Shown piece after piece: positions 8,664 through 17,314 of a stretch of 64,000 bases of DNA. The first letter of the stretch is position 1, and every line of letters begins with the position of its first letter. The notes beneath the pieces are model-generated. The model did not search any database. It was not told where the DNA came from and was given only the letters and a program-made list of their open reading frames with translations. Origin of the DNA: Caloranaerobacter sp050286925 (lineage in GTDB: Bacteria > Bacillota > Clostridia > Tissierellales > Thermohalobacteraceae); the NCBI RefSeq assembly GCF_050286925.1, contig NZ_JBFWFX010000005.1:62001-126000 (forward strand), read 5' to 3'. The position numbers and the translations under genes were made by a program.

Positions 8664-9296
8664 ATGTTAAGAGTAAATGAGATATTTTTAAGTATACAAG
8701 GGGAAGGCATCTCAACTGGATTACCTACTATTTTTATAAGATTAACTGGATGTAACTTAAGGTGTAGCTATTGTGATACAACTTATTCTTATAATCATGG
8801 TAATTATATGACTGTTGAACAAATAGTTGATAAAATCAAAAATTTTGATTACAAAAGAATATGTATAACTGGTGGAGAGCCTCTTTTGCAAGAAGGTATT
8901 ATAAGATTATTAGACAAATTGACAGATTATGAAGTAAATATAGAGACAAATGGTTCAATAGATATAAGTAAATATAAACTTATTAAAAAACATAGGTTTA
9001 CTATGGATATTAAAACTCCTACTTCAAATGAACATAAGAAAATGAAATTAAGTAATTTTAACTATCTAAGAGACAATGACGAGATAAAGTTTGTAATAGG
9101 GACTTTGGATGATTATAATTGGTCTAAAGAAATTATAAAAAAATACTATAATAAAGGTATTATTACCTTTTCGCCAATTTATAATATGATTGAACCAAAA
9201 GAAATTGTTAGTTGGATATTGAAAGATAGATTAGATGTTAGATTTCAGCTTCAATTGCACAAAATTATATGGAATCCAGACGAAAGAGGAGTATAG
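8664..9296 (+). CDS. queE: 7-carboxy-7-deazaguanine synthase (radical SAM)
   Basis: A 210-residue radical SAM enzyme that converts 6-carboxytetrahydropterin to 7-carboxy-7-deazaguanine. The Fe-S motif is CNLRCSYC (C-x3-C-x2-C), preceded by the family signature FLSIQGEG. Glycine-rich TGGEPLLQ follows. An upstream in-frame TTG at 8658 sits five bases from AAAGG and could also serve; the ATG at 8664 (MLRVNEIF) fits the family start better. It lies between queD and queC in one transcript. Confidence 0.94.
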   Translation: MLRVNEIFLSIQGEGISTGLPTIFIRLTGCNLRCSYCDTTYSYNHGNYMTVEQIVDKIKNFDYKRICITGGEPLLQEGIIRLLDKLTDYEVNIETNGSIDISKYKLIKKHRFTMDIKTPTSNEHKKMKLSNFNYLRDNDEIKFVIGTLDDYNWSKEIIKKYYNKGIITFSPIYNMIEPKEIVSWILKDRLDVRFQLQLHKIIWNPDERGV

Positions 9297-9315
9297 AAAT
9301 AAGGAGGATGTGAAT

Positions 9316-9987
9316 ATGAAAAAAGCAGTTATCTTGCTTTCAGGAGGTTTAGACAGTACTACTTGTATGGGTATTGCTCAAAATGAAGGGTATGAATTAT
9401 ATCCTATATCTTTTGACTATAAACAAAGACATAGAAGAGAATTAGAAGCTGCAAAAAAAATAGCAGAGTATTATAATGTAAAAGAACACAAGATTATTTC
9501 ATTAGATAATGTAGGTGGTAGCGCTCTTACAGATAAAAATATAGATGTACCTGAATATAAAGGTGATGGAGAAATTCCAGTTACTTATGTACCAGCTAGA
9601 AATATTTTATTTTTGAGTTATGCTTTAGGTTATGCTGAAGTAATTGGGGCAGAAGCGATATTTATAGGTGTAAGTTCTGTTGATTATAGTGGTTATCCTG
9701 ATTGTAGGCCAGAATTTATAAAAGCTTTTCAAAAAGTAGTTGATGTTGGTACAGCTGCAGGAGTTAAAGGTAAATCTATAAAGATAATCGCCCCTCTTAT
9801 TAATTTATCAAAAGCAGAAACAATAAAACTTGGTACTAAGTATGGCGTTCCATATCACCTTACAACTAGTTGTTATAATGGAAAAGAAAAAGCTTGTGGA
9901 GTGTGTGATAGTTGTGTGCTAAGATTAAAAGGATTTGCAGAAGCTGGAATAGAAGACCCAATAGAATACATGAAAAGTAATTCATAA
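9316..9987 (+). CDS. queC: 7-cyano-7-deazaguanine (preQ0) synthase
   Basis: A 223-residue ATP-dependent PP-loop enzyme that converts carboxydeazaguanine to preQ0. The PP-loop SGGLDSTT is at about residues 9-16, and the C-terminal zinc site is CYNGKEKACGVCDSC. The frame is open upstream to 9235, inside queE, but AAGGAGG at 9301-9307 fixes the ATG at 9316. It ends the que unit, and the following terminator hairpin overlaps the translation signal of the next gene. Confidence 0.95.
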   Translation: MKKAVILLSGGLDSTTCMGIAQNEGYELYPISFDYKQRHRRELEAAKKIAEYYNVKEHKIISLDNVGGSALTDKNIDVPEYKGDGEIPVTYVPARNILFLSYALGYAEVIGAEAIFIGVSSVDYSGYPDCRPEFIKAFQKVVDVGTAAGVKGKSIKIIAPLINLSKAETIKLGTKYGVPYHLTTSCYNGKEKACGVCDSCVLRLKGFAEAGIEDPIEYMKSNS

Positions 9988-9989
9988 AT

Positions 9990-10018
9990 AACAATTACAC
10001 CCCTTTTATCATATATTG
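9990..10018 (+). promoter_or_regulatory. Sigma-K-like promoter in the queC/epimerase junction
   Basis: AACA (9990-9993) and CATATATTG (10010-10018) are 16 bases apart and resemble the late mother-cell sigma-K pattern mACm-N16-CATANNNTA, with TG instead of TA at the end. The -10 element lies in the upper stem and loop of the queC terminator. A transcript starting near 10025 would lack the 5' arm of that hairpin. Short, degenerate motif, so only a candidate. Confidence 0.4.
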
Positions 10019-10046
10019 AATTATATAATGATGAAGGGGGTTTTTT
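10000..10046 (+). terminator. Terminator whose 3' arm is the next gene's ribosome site
   Basis: CCCCTT (10000-10005) pairs with AAGGGG (10034-10039), with further pairing inward (ATCAT with ATGAT and ATA with TAT), followed by TTTTTT (10041-10046). The 3' arm GAAGGGGG is also the only Shine-Dalgarno sequence for the ATG at 10049. A read-through mRNA would therefore hide the ribosome site in the stem. Confidence 0.75.
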
Positions 10047-10048
10047 AC

Positions 10049-11002
10049 ATGATTTTAGTTACTGGTGCAGCGGGTTTTATAGGCAGTAACTTATGTGAAT
10101 TATTATTAGAAAAAGGATTTAAAGTTATAGGTATTGACAATTTTCATAATAATTACGAAAGATGGATTAAAGAATATCATTTAAAATATTGCCTAGGAAA
10201 TCCAAATTTTATTTTTTTAGAGTATGATATTTTAGAACCGAATATAATTAAGCTTATTGAAGGGTTAAAAATTGACTGTATTATTCATCTTGCAGATATA
10301 CCAGGTGTAACTGCGTGTAGTGAAATTAATTTTGATGAATATATAAAATATAATATTGTTGCAACACAAAGAATGTTAGATGCAATTAAGAATAAAGGAG
10401 TAAAAAAATTGATTTATGCTTCTTCTTCAACAGTATATGGAGATAATGACAGTTTGCCAATGTCAGAATTACACAATCCAAAACCTATTTCTTTATATGG
10501 TGTTACTAAGTTAGCTGGTGAGACTTTATGTCATTATTATGGAAAAGTATATGATATTGATATATCTATATTAAGATTTTTTACAGTTTATGGACCTAGG
10601 CAAAGACCTGATATGGCATTTCATAATTTCATAAAAAAAATTATAAAAGAAGAAGAAATTTGTATATATGGAAATGGTGAACAAAGACGTGATTTTATTT
10701 ACGTAGAAGATATTTGTGAAATAATATTGAATTTATTAGATTTAGATCTAAAAAATGAGGTAATAAATGTTGGTGGCGGTATTACTTTAAGTGTAAATGA
10801 ATCTATTAAGATTATTGAAAAGTTACTAAATAAGAAGGCTATAGTTAAATATATTGAACCTATAATAGAAGAGCAAATTATTACTTATGCTTCAGTTGAA
10901 AAACTACAAGATATTATTACGCTAGATAAAAGAACGGATATATATGAAGGATTGAAAAAGGAAATAAGTTATATTAAAAGTTTATATAACTTAAAAAAAT
11001 AA
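10049..11002 (+). CDS. NAD-dependent sugar-nucleotide epimerase/dehydratase
   Basis: A 317-residue extended short-chain dehydrogenase. It has the Rossmann motif GAAGFIG near the N-terminus, SSSTVYG, and the catalytic pair YGVTK, and resembles UDP-glucose 4-epimerases and UDP-glucuronate epimerases. The exact sugar cannot be told. The frame is open to 10016, but the ribosome site GGGGG at 10036-10040 selects the ATG at 10049. It may supply an activated sugar to the glycosyltransferase and nucleotidyltransferase genes 6-10 kb downstream; that link is inferred from shared promoter type only. Confidence 0.85.
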   Translation: MILVTGAAGFIGSNLCELLLEKGFKVIGIDNFHNNYERWIKEYHLKYCLGNPNFIFLEYDILEPNIIKLIEGLKIDCIIHLADIPGVTACSEINFDEYIKYNIVATQRMLDAIKNKGVKKLIYASSSTVYGDNDSLPMSELHNPKPISLYGVTKLAGETLCHYYGKVYDIDISILRFFTVYGPRQRPDMAFHNFIKKIIKEEEICIYGNGEQRRDFIYVEDICEIILNLLDLDLKNEVINVGGGITLSVNESIKIIEKLLNKKAIVKYIEPIIEEQIITYASVEKLQDIITLDKRTDIYEGLKKEISYIKSLYNLKK

Positions 11003-11153
11003 AGATTATGTTATATACTATTAATATATGACATTATTAGACAATAATTAAGGGAAAAATGTCTAAATATGTATTTAAACAGAATTGTTTTGTAATTTGT
11101 TTTTAACTGGAAATCTATATAATATTTTGACAAAACATTAGGGGTGTGGTAGT

Positions 11154-12479
11154 TTGGATTTATTCACTTTAAATGCAGAGAACTCGTTGAAAAAGCAAAG
11201 TCCACTTGCAGAGAGAATGAGGCCAAGAACTTTAGAAGAATTTGTTGGACAAGAACATATTGTAGGAAAAGGTAGATTGTTGTATAGGGCTATTCAGGCT
11301 GATAAGTTAACATCCTTGATTTTACATGGACCACCAGGTACTGGCAAAACAACACTTGCAAGAATTATAGCAAATACAACTAAATTATATTTTGAGCAGC
11401 TTAATGCAGTAACTTCAGGTATTAAAGATATAAGAGAAATAATTGAAACTTCAAAAGAAAGGTTAGGTTTTTATAATAAAAGAACAATTTTATTTATCGA
11501 TGAGATACATAGATTTAATAAATCACAACAAGATGCATTATTACCATATGTTGAAAATGGGACCATTATTTTAATAGGTGCTACTACAGAAAATCCATAT
11601 TTTGAAGTTAACAAAGCTTTGATATCTAGATCAATGGTATTTAAACTAGAACCATTAACTAAAGAGCAAATAAAAACTATTTTATTAAGGGCATTAAAAG
11701 ATAAAGAAAGAGGATTAGGAAATTTTAATATTGAAATAGAAAAAGATGCATTAAATCATATAATAAATGTAGCTAATGGTGATTCAAGAATTGCACTTAA
11801 TGCACTGGAATTAGCAGTTTTAACTACTCCTCCAGAAAAAGATGGAATAATACATATTACATTAGATATAGCTGAAGATTGTATTCAAAAAAGAGCTGTT
11901 AAGTATGATAAAAATGGTGATGAACATTATGATACAATATCAGCTTTTATTAAAAGTATGAGAGGGTCAGATCCAGATGCAGCACTTTACTGGTTGGCTA
12001 AGATGTTACATGCTGGAGAAGATCCAAAATTTATTGCAAGAAGGATTATAATCTGTGCTTCAGAAGATGTAGGAAATGCTGATCCAAATGCATTAAGTGT
12101 AGCTGTAGCTGCTTTTAAGGCGTTAGATTTCATAGGAATGCCAGAAGGTAAGATACCTTTAGCACAAGCTGTAACCTATATAGCTACTGCTCCCAAAAGC
12201 AATGCAAGTTATGTTGGAATTAAAAAAGCTATGGCAGATGTAGAAATGATAGAAGGACAAGTTCCATATCATCTAAGAGATTCTACATCTAAAAATCTAG
12301 AAAAAGAAAAACCTAATAAGAATAGTCAATACAAGTATCCACATGATTATAAAAATTCATATGTAAAACAGCAGTATTTACCAACTAATTTGATAGGGAA
12401 AAAATATTATAATCCTACTGAAAATGGATATGAAAAAATAATTAAAGAAAGATTAGAATTTCTTCAAAGGAACGAGTAA
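11154..12479 (+). CDS. rarA: Replication-associated recombination ATPase RarA (MgsA)
   Basis: A 441-residue AAA+ ATPase of the RarA/MgsA/WRNIP1 family, acting at stalled replication forks. The Walker A motif is GPPGTGKTT at about residue 60 and Walker B is LFIDEIHRF. The family signature AERMRPRTLEEFVGQEH is present near the N-terminus, and the C-terminal MgsA domain ends near FLQRNE. The start is TTG at 11154 after AGGGGTGTGG, giving the common N-terminus MDLF. The 151 bases upstream are AT-rich, with a TATAAT at 11118 but only a weak -35. Confidence 0.95.
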   Translation: MDLFTLNAENSLKKQSPLAERMRPRTLEEFVGQEHIVGKGRLLYRAIQADKLTSLILHGPPGTGKTTLARIIANTTKLYFEQLNAVTSGIKDIREIIETSKERLGFYNKRTILFIDEIHRFNKSQQDALLPYVENGTIILIGATTENPYFEVNKALISRSMVFKLEPLTKEQIKTILLRALKDKERGLGNFNIEIEKDALNHIINVANGDSRIALNALELAVLTTPPEKDGIIHITLDIAEDCIQKRAVKYDKNGDEHYDTISAFIKSMRGSDPDAALYWLAKMLHAGEDPKFIARRIIICASEDVGNADPNALSVAVAAFKALDFIGMPEGKIPLAQAVTYIATAPKSNASYVGIKKAMADVEMIEGQVPYHLRDSTSKNLEKEKPNKNSQYKYPHDYKNSYVKQQYLPTNLIGKKYYNPTENGYEKIIKERLEFLQRNE

Positions 12480-12514
12480 TTTAAACGAGTAATATTATGA
12501 GGTGTGAGCAGTAT

Positions 12515-14131
12515 ATGGAGTATACAGTAATTACAAATAAAAAGAAGTTAACTGTATTTTTAATAGTTCTACTTGTATTTTTTATAATTATACCTATTTT
12601 TTTGAATATTTTTATTGTTTATAAACATACGTTAAATGTAATTAAAAAGGAAAAAATAAGATCTATGGAACAGCTAATTATAAAGACATTTGAATCTTTA
12701 CAATTGACTATTGAGGATATTGAAAATAGTGTAGCTGAATTTGCTAACTCCATGGGATTAAGGAAATCATTGCAGGAATATCATAAGTTAAAACCAAAAT
12801 ATCAACATAGTATAGACATATATATTAAGAGAAAACTTAATGAAATTTTAGAGGACAACCCCTATATTAGTAGAATTGTATGTATTACAGAGGATAATAG
12901 AATATATACAAATGAAATTGGTAGATTAGATATAAACAATTTTAAATCGAGTCAGGTTTATTCTGAAATAAATTTAAATATAGATGATATATTATGGGGT
13001 TATGATTTTACAGGAGAAAAACTTAATTCTAATCTAGAAAATATTTTTTATGTTGTACATAAAATAAAAGATATAGAAAATGAATTAGTATTAGGATATT
13101 TGATAGCATATATTGATTTAGATAAATTTAAAGATAAGTATAGGAACATAAAAATAGCAGAATCAGGTGAACTTTATATAATAAATAGCGACTTAAAGCC
13201 TATTATTAGTAAACCTAATTATGAAATACCTAAAGAAAAACTGAAAAATATACGAAAAACTGAAACATTAACAATGAATACTATAAAGATAAAAAACGAA
13301 GATTTTGTGATTAGTTTGATGCCGATAAAAGCGTTTAAAGGATATTTAGTTGGAATTGTTCCATTAGAAGAATTATATTATTCGACTAAAAAAGCATTAA
13401 AAGGAAGCAATATATTTTTAAGCGTTATAGGAATTGTATTATTTCTATGGATACTTATTGTTATTTATATTATATCTAAATTAGTTTCGGAGAAAGAAAT
13501 GACAAAATATAGACTTTATTTATCGGAAGAAATGAATGAGAAATTGAGAATGTATAAACATGATTTTATGAATCATTTACAAATTATACAGGGATTGTTA
13601 GAATTAAAAAAACCAGATAGAGCTTATGAGTATTTAAATAATGTAGCAAAAGAAGGTAAACTTATTAAACAGAATTATGCAATTGGGATTCCAGAGTTAG
13701 AGGCAGCTATATTTACAACAATTTCTAAAGCTAGAGAATATAATATAGATGTAAAAATAGAATCTGAAGAGCTTCCAGAAGAGTTACCTGTAAATTTATA
13801 TGATTTAATAAAGATTTTAGTTAATTTAATAAAGAATGCTGTATATGCTCTTAAGAATACACAAGGCAGTTATAAAGAGCTTGTTATTAGGATATCTAGT
13901 GAATTAGATGAAATAGTTTTTGAAATTAGCAATAACATTCCTATAATTCCTGTAGAAATTAGAGATAAAATATTTGAAAAAGGTTTTTCAAGTGATAATA
14001 AAGAAGAGAAAGGATTAGGATTATATATAGTTAAGCAATTAGTTAAGAAAAATGGTGGGCGTATAGAATTGAAGGTTGATGAGAAAGGAAATCACTTTTT
14101 TGTTTATTTCCCTATGCTAATTAAAGATTAG
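12515..14131 (+). CDS. Orphan sensor histidine kinase, SpoOB/DcuS type
   Basis: A 538-residue membrane sensor. A first membrane helix spans about residues 12-38, an extracytoplasmic sensing region of about 260 residues follows, then a second helix near 300-325. The phosphoacceptor box KHDFMNHLQ (histidine 349) is of the short SpoOB_a type found in citrate/fumarate sensors. The ATPase domain has NLIKNAVYAL and GLGLYIVKQL. No response regulator gene is adjacent; orphan kinases in clostridia often feed Spo0A, but that is inference. The ATG at 12515 follows AGGTG; an earlier ATG at 12497 has no ribosome site. Confidence 0.85.
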   Translation: MEYTVITNKKKLTVFLIVLLVFFIIIPIFLNIFIVYKHTLNVIKKEKIRSMEQLIIKTFESLQLTIEDIENSVAEFANSMGLRKSLQEYHKLKPKYQHSIDIYIKRKLNEILEDNPYISRIVCITEDNRIYTNEIGRLDINNFKSSQVYSEINLNIDDILWGYDFTGEKLNSNLENIFYVVHKIKDIENELVLGYLIAYIDLDKFKDKYRNIKIAESGELYIINSDLKPIISKPNYEIPKEKLKNIRKTETLTMNTIKIKNEDFVISLMPIKAFKGYLVGIVPLEELYYSTKKALKGSNIFLSVIGIVLFLWILIVIYIISKLVSEKEMTKYRLYLSEEMNEKLRMYKHDFMNHLQIIQGLLELKKPDRAYEYLNNVAKEGKLIKQNYAIGIPELEAAIFTTISKAREYNIDVKIESEELPEELPVNLYDLIKILVNLIKNAVYALKNTQGSYKELVIRISSELDEIVFEISNNIPIIPVEIRDKIFEKGFSSDNKEEKGLGLYIVKQLVKKNGGRIELKVDEKGNHFFVYFPMLIKD

Positions 14132-14142
14132 GTGGTGTTAAA

Positions 14143-16107
14143 TTGAAAACTATTAGTCATGGCTGTACATTAGATTGCTGGGATTGTTGTAAATTTAACG
14201 TGATCGTAGATGACAATAGAGTTATTAAGATTGAAGGAGATAGAGAACATCCTTATACAAAAGGTATAATATGTAAAAAAGGTAGAAAACATTTAGAGAG
14301 ATTATACCACAAAGAAAGAATTTATACTCCCTTATTAAGGAAAGGTAATAAATGGATAGAAATAGATTATAATGAGGCATTAGAAATACTAAGTGAAAGG
14401 CTTAGATTTTATATTGAAAAATACGGTTCTAATTGCATATTGCATTATTTTGAATCAGGTTCTGGAGGAGTATTAAAATCAATTGAAAATATTTTTTTTA
14501 ATTTTCTTGGAGGTATAACATTACCATCAGGAAGTACTTGTTGGGGGGCTGGAATACAAGCACAAATATTTGATTTTGGTGATGTTAAAGGACATTCACT
14601 AAAAGATATGTTTAATGCGAAAAACATAGTATTATGGGGTAGAAATCCAGCTAATACTTCAATACATTTATTTCATACTCTTAAAGAAGCAAAGAAAAAA
14701 GGTATTAAGATTATCGTTATAGATCCTATTTATACAGATACTGCTAAGATATCGGATATGTTTATTAGAATAAACCCATCAACAGATGGAGCGTTAGCAA
14801 TAGCGGTAACAAAAATAGCTATAGACAAGGGATATATAGATTTAAATTTTATAAAAAAGTATGTAAAAGGTTTTGATGAATATAAGAATTACATAGAAAA
14901 ATTAAGTTTAGATTTTTTAATAAAAGAGTGTGGTGTAAAAGAAGAAATAATTGAAAAATTAGCATATATATATGGTGTTGAGAAACCAACTACGACTTAT
15001 CCGGGATATGGGCTACAGAAATATCATAATGGTGGTAATACAATCAGAGCAATTGATGCTTTAGCAGCTATAACGGGTAACATTGGAAAGAAAGGTAGTG
15101 GTGTCAATTATGCAAACAGAATATATCCTGATGTATTAAATTTAGATCCATTTGACAGTATGAAATTTAGCAATAAAACGAGATATGTAGAAATTTCAAA
15201 ACTATATGATTTTATATTAAACGAGAATAATCCACCTATTAAGGTTTTATTTGTGAGTAAAGCCAATCCACTTGCTCAATTACCAAACTTAAACAAAGCA
15301 AAATTAGCGTTTAGCAAAATAGATTTTAAAATATGCATAGATATGTTTATGACTGATACAGCTAGGAATTGCGATCTTTTTCTACCTTGTACAAATACTT
15401 TAGAAAGTGAAGATATAGTATTTTCGTCTATGAACAATCCATATATTATTTATAATGAAAAAGCTGTTGAACCAAAAAATAAATTGATGGATGAATATTA
15501 TTTTTTTAAAGAACTTGCTAGAAAAATGGGTATTAAAAAATATCCAAATGTATCTAAACACGAATATATACAGAAAATTGTGGAACCTTTGCTTAAAATG
15601 AATATTACTTTAGAAGATATCAAGAAAGGTTATGTAACAATACAGAATAATGATATTGCTTGGCATGATTTAATATTTAAAACTCCGTCAGGGAAAATTG
15701 AAATTTATTCAGAAAAAGCGTCTGAATGTGGGCTAAGTCCATTTCCTATTTATCAGAATAGAAATAGTAAAACAAATAAAATCAGACTAATAACAAGTCA
15801 TGCTAAAGATTCAATTTTTAGTCAACATTTTATTGATGTAAAAGGTATTTCAAAGGCTTTTATTAATCATAATACAGCAAGAAAACATAATATAAAAAAT
15901 GGAGAAAAGATTATTCTAAAATCAAAAAATGGAGAAATAAATGTAGAAGTAGTAATAAATGAAAATATACCTGATAATGTTGTACATATGTATACAGGTT
16001 GGTGGGAAAAACATGGAAATCCAAATTTTTTGACAGATAATATAGATTCAGATATGGGAGGACAGATTGCATATTATGATACTTTTGTTGAAATAGTAAA
16101 AAAATAG
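14143..16107 (+). CDS. Molybdopterin oxidoreductase, DMSO reductase superfamily
   Basis: A 654-residue single-subunit enzyme. The N-terminal Fe4S4 domain has cysteines at 8, 12, 15/16 and 44. The bis-MGD-binding body follows, with a candidate molybdenum-ligand cysteine at 133 in GSTCWG, and a C-terminal molydopterin dinucleotide-binding domain (about 540-650). There is no twin-arginine signal, so it is cytoplasmic. No electron-transfer subunits or molybdenum cofactor genes are nearby, and the substrate is unknown. The TTG start at 14143 follows AGGTGGTG, twelve bases after the kinase stop, so the two genes are probably co-transcribed and the kinase may control it. Confidence 0.85.
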   Translation: MKTISHGCTLDCWDCCKFNVIVDDNRVIKIEGDREHPYTKGIICKKGRKHLERLYHKERIYTPLLRKGNKWIEIDYNEALEILSERLRFYIEKYGSNCILHYFESGSGGVLKSIENIFFNFLGGITLPSGSTCWGAGIQAQIFDFGDVKGHSLKDMFNAKNIVLWGRNPANTSIHLFHTLKEAKKKGIKIIVIDPIYTDTAKISDMFIRINPSTDGALAIAVTKIAIDKGYIDLNFIKKYVKGFDEYKNYIEKLSLDFLIKECGVKEEIIEKLAYIYGVEKPTTTYPGYGLQKYHNGGNTIRAIDALAAITGNIGKKGSGVNYANRIYPDVLNLDPFDSMKFSNKTRYVEISKLYDFILNENNPPIKVLFVSKANPLAQLPNLNKAKLAFSKIDFKICIDMFMTDTARNCDLFLPCTNTLESEDIVFSSMNNPYIIYNEKAVEPKNKLMDEYYFFKELARKMGIKKYPNVSKHEYIQKIVEPLLKMNITLEDIKKGYVTIQNNDIAWHDLIFKTPSGKIEIYSEKASECGLSPFPIYQNRNSKTNKIRLITSHAKDSIFSQHFIDVKGISKAFINHNTARKHNIKNGEKIILKSKNGEINVEVVINENIPDNVVHMYTGWWEKHGNPNFLTDNIDSDMGGQIAYYDTFVEIVKK

Positions 16108-16137
16108 CTGAGGGATTTTAAATTCCCCAGCTTTTTT
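16106..16137. terminator. Bidirectional terminator between convergent genes
   Basis: AGCTGAGGG and the TCCCCAGCT arm form a stem with one mismatch, followed by TTTTTT on the + strand. It separates the molybdoenzyme gene from the convergent glycosyltransferase gene and may serve both. Confidence 0.75.
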
Positions 16138-16142
16138 ATTAG

Positions 16143-16886
16143 TTATTCAATTTTCTCAATATAAGATTTGTAATCTTCAACTTTCCCAATTTTAATACAT
16201 AGTTTCTTAAAATACTCGTCAGTGATTTTCCATGTATGAGTGCTAGTTTTGCCATGTCTTATATAAACATAATTATATTTATCATGAGAGTAAATTTTAA
16301 AACCTTTTTTAATACAGTCCTTACAAAAATTAACATCTTCTCCCAGAGTAATATTCCTAAATTTTATTTTCTTAAAAACATCCTTTTTTATTATCATAGT
16401 TGGACCTTCAATTCTTGTAAGATAGCGATTTTCTTTTCTAGGGTTTCTAATAGCTAATATTTTACTGGCTTCAAAGTAGACAAAAGTTGTAGATTTTCCA
16501 ACTATGTCTGCATTCGTTTTTAATAAAGCTATAATCGAACTATTAAGGTAATAAGGAGAATAATAGTCATCATCATCGAATTTAGCTATAATTTCATGTT
16601 TACATTTATTAACTGCAAAGTTTAAACATTGTCCGAGGCTTATATTTTCATCAAGCTGATATACACTTATGTTTTGAAAACTAGAAGCTTTTAGTTTCCA
16701 TTTATTAATATCCATTATATTTTTATTTAAAATTATAATTAATTCTTTTGCTTTATAAAGTTGCCTATTAAAGTTTTCAAAAATATTATTCATATAGTTT
16801 GGTCTATTAGTGCATGTTATAACAGATACACCAACATTAATTGATTTGTTGAAACTAGATGTATTTTTGTTTTCATTACAATTCAT
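16143..16886 (-). CDS. Family 2 glycosyltransferase
   Basis: A 247-residue GT-A glycosyltransferase. The nucleotide-binding start is GVSVITCTNRPNYM, the metal-binding acidic cluster is FDDDDYY, and a later ITLGEDVNFCKDC segment corresponds to the acceptor-site ED motif. The acceptor is unknown. The frame is open upstream to 16973, but GGGGTG on the minus strand (about 16894-16899) sets the start at 16886 (MNCNENKN). It is divergent from the DUF3343 gene, within a run of genes that look like spore-surface functions; glycosylation of a coat or exosporium protein is plausible but unproven. Confidence 0.8.
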   Translation of the reverse strand: MNCNENKNTSSFNKSINVGVSVITCTNRPNYMNNIFENFNRQLYKAKELIIILNKNIMDINKWKLKASSFQNISVYQLDENISLGQCLNFAVNKCKHEIIAKFDDDDYYSPYYLNSSIIALLKTNADIVGKSTTFVYFEASKILAIRNPRKENRYLTRIEGPTMIIKKDVFKKIKFRNITLGEDVNFCKDCIKKGFKIYSHDKYNYVYIRHGKTSTHTWKITDEYFKKLCIKIGKVEDYKSYIEKIE

Positions 16887-16961
16887 GAAATACACCCCAT
16901 TTAGTTTAAATTTATTATAGCTTATTTCTGCAAATGTAATTTTCATTCTACAGAAGGTAGT

Positions 16962-16989
16962 AACATAATCCATAACCTTAAATATATTA
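16962..16989 (+). promoter_or_regulatory. Weak sigma-K-like promoter before the DUF3343 gene
   Basis: AACA (16962-16965), a 15-base spacer and AATATATTA (16981-16989) resemble mACm-N15-CATANNNTA with the first base of the -10 changed. The spacing equals that of the two better sites at 18910 and 19676, which is the main reason to list it. Confidence 0.3.
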
Positions 16990-17017
16990 GTATTATAAAT
17001 ATGAAGGGGGGATAATT

Positions 17018-17314
17018 ATGAAGAAAAAATACTTTAAAGATGATAAATACTATATAGCAGTCTTTGACACAAAGAATAATGCAATTCAGTTGTATTATAT
17101 ATTAGAAAAAAAAGGTATTAATAAGTTTCAACTAATTTCGACTCCTTGTCAGCTTAGTTTCGGTTGTAGTTATTCAATTAAATTTAATAACATAGAAGAT
17201 TTTAAAATACTTAAGAGAGAAGCAAGTAAGTATAATAAACATATTTGTAGAATATATAGAATAGAAAGAATTAATGGTAAAAAGCAAATTAAACAGATTA
17301 ACGATATTATTTAA
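17018..17314 (+). CDS. DUF3343-family small protein
   Basis: A 98-residue basic protein. The N-terminal half (YIAVFDTKNNAIQLYYIL) and the segment STPCQLSFGCSYSIKF match the DUF3343 pattern, in which a conserved GC motif follows a proline-containing loop. Members have been suggested to carry sulfur or selenium, but none of the usual partner genes is adjacent. GGGGGG lies eight bases before the ATG. The last eight bases overlap the 3' end of the convergent beta-propeller gene, leaving no room for a terminator. Confidence 0.7.
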   Translation: MKKKYFKDDKYYIAVFDTKNNAIQLYYILEKKGINKFQLISTPCQLSFGCSYSIKFNNIEDFKILKREASKYNKHICRIYRIERINGKKQIKQINDII

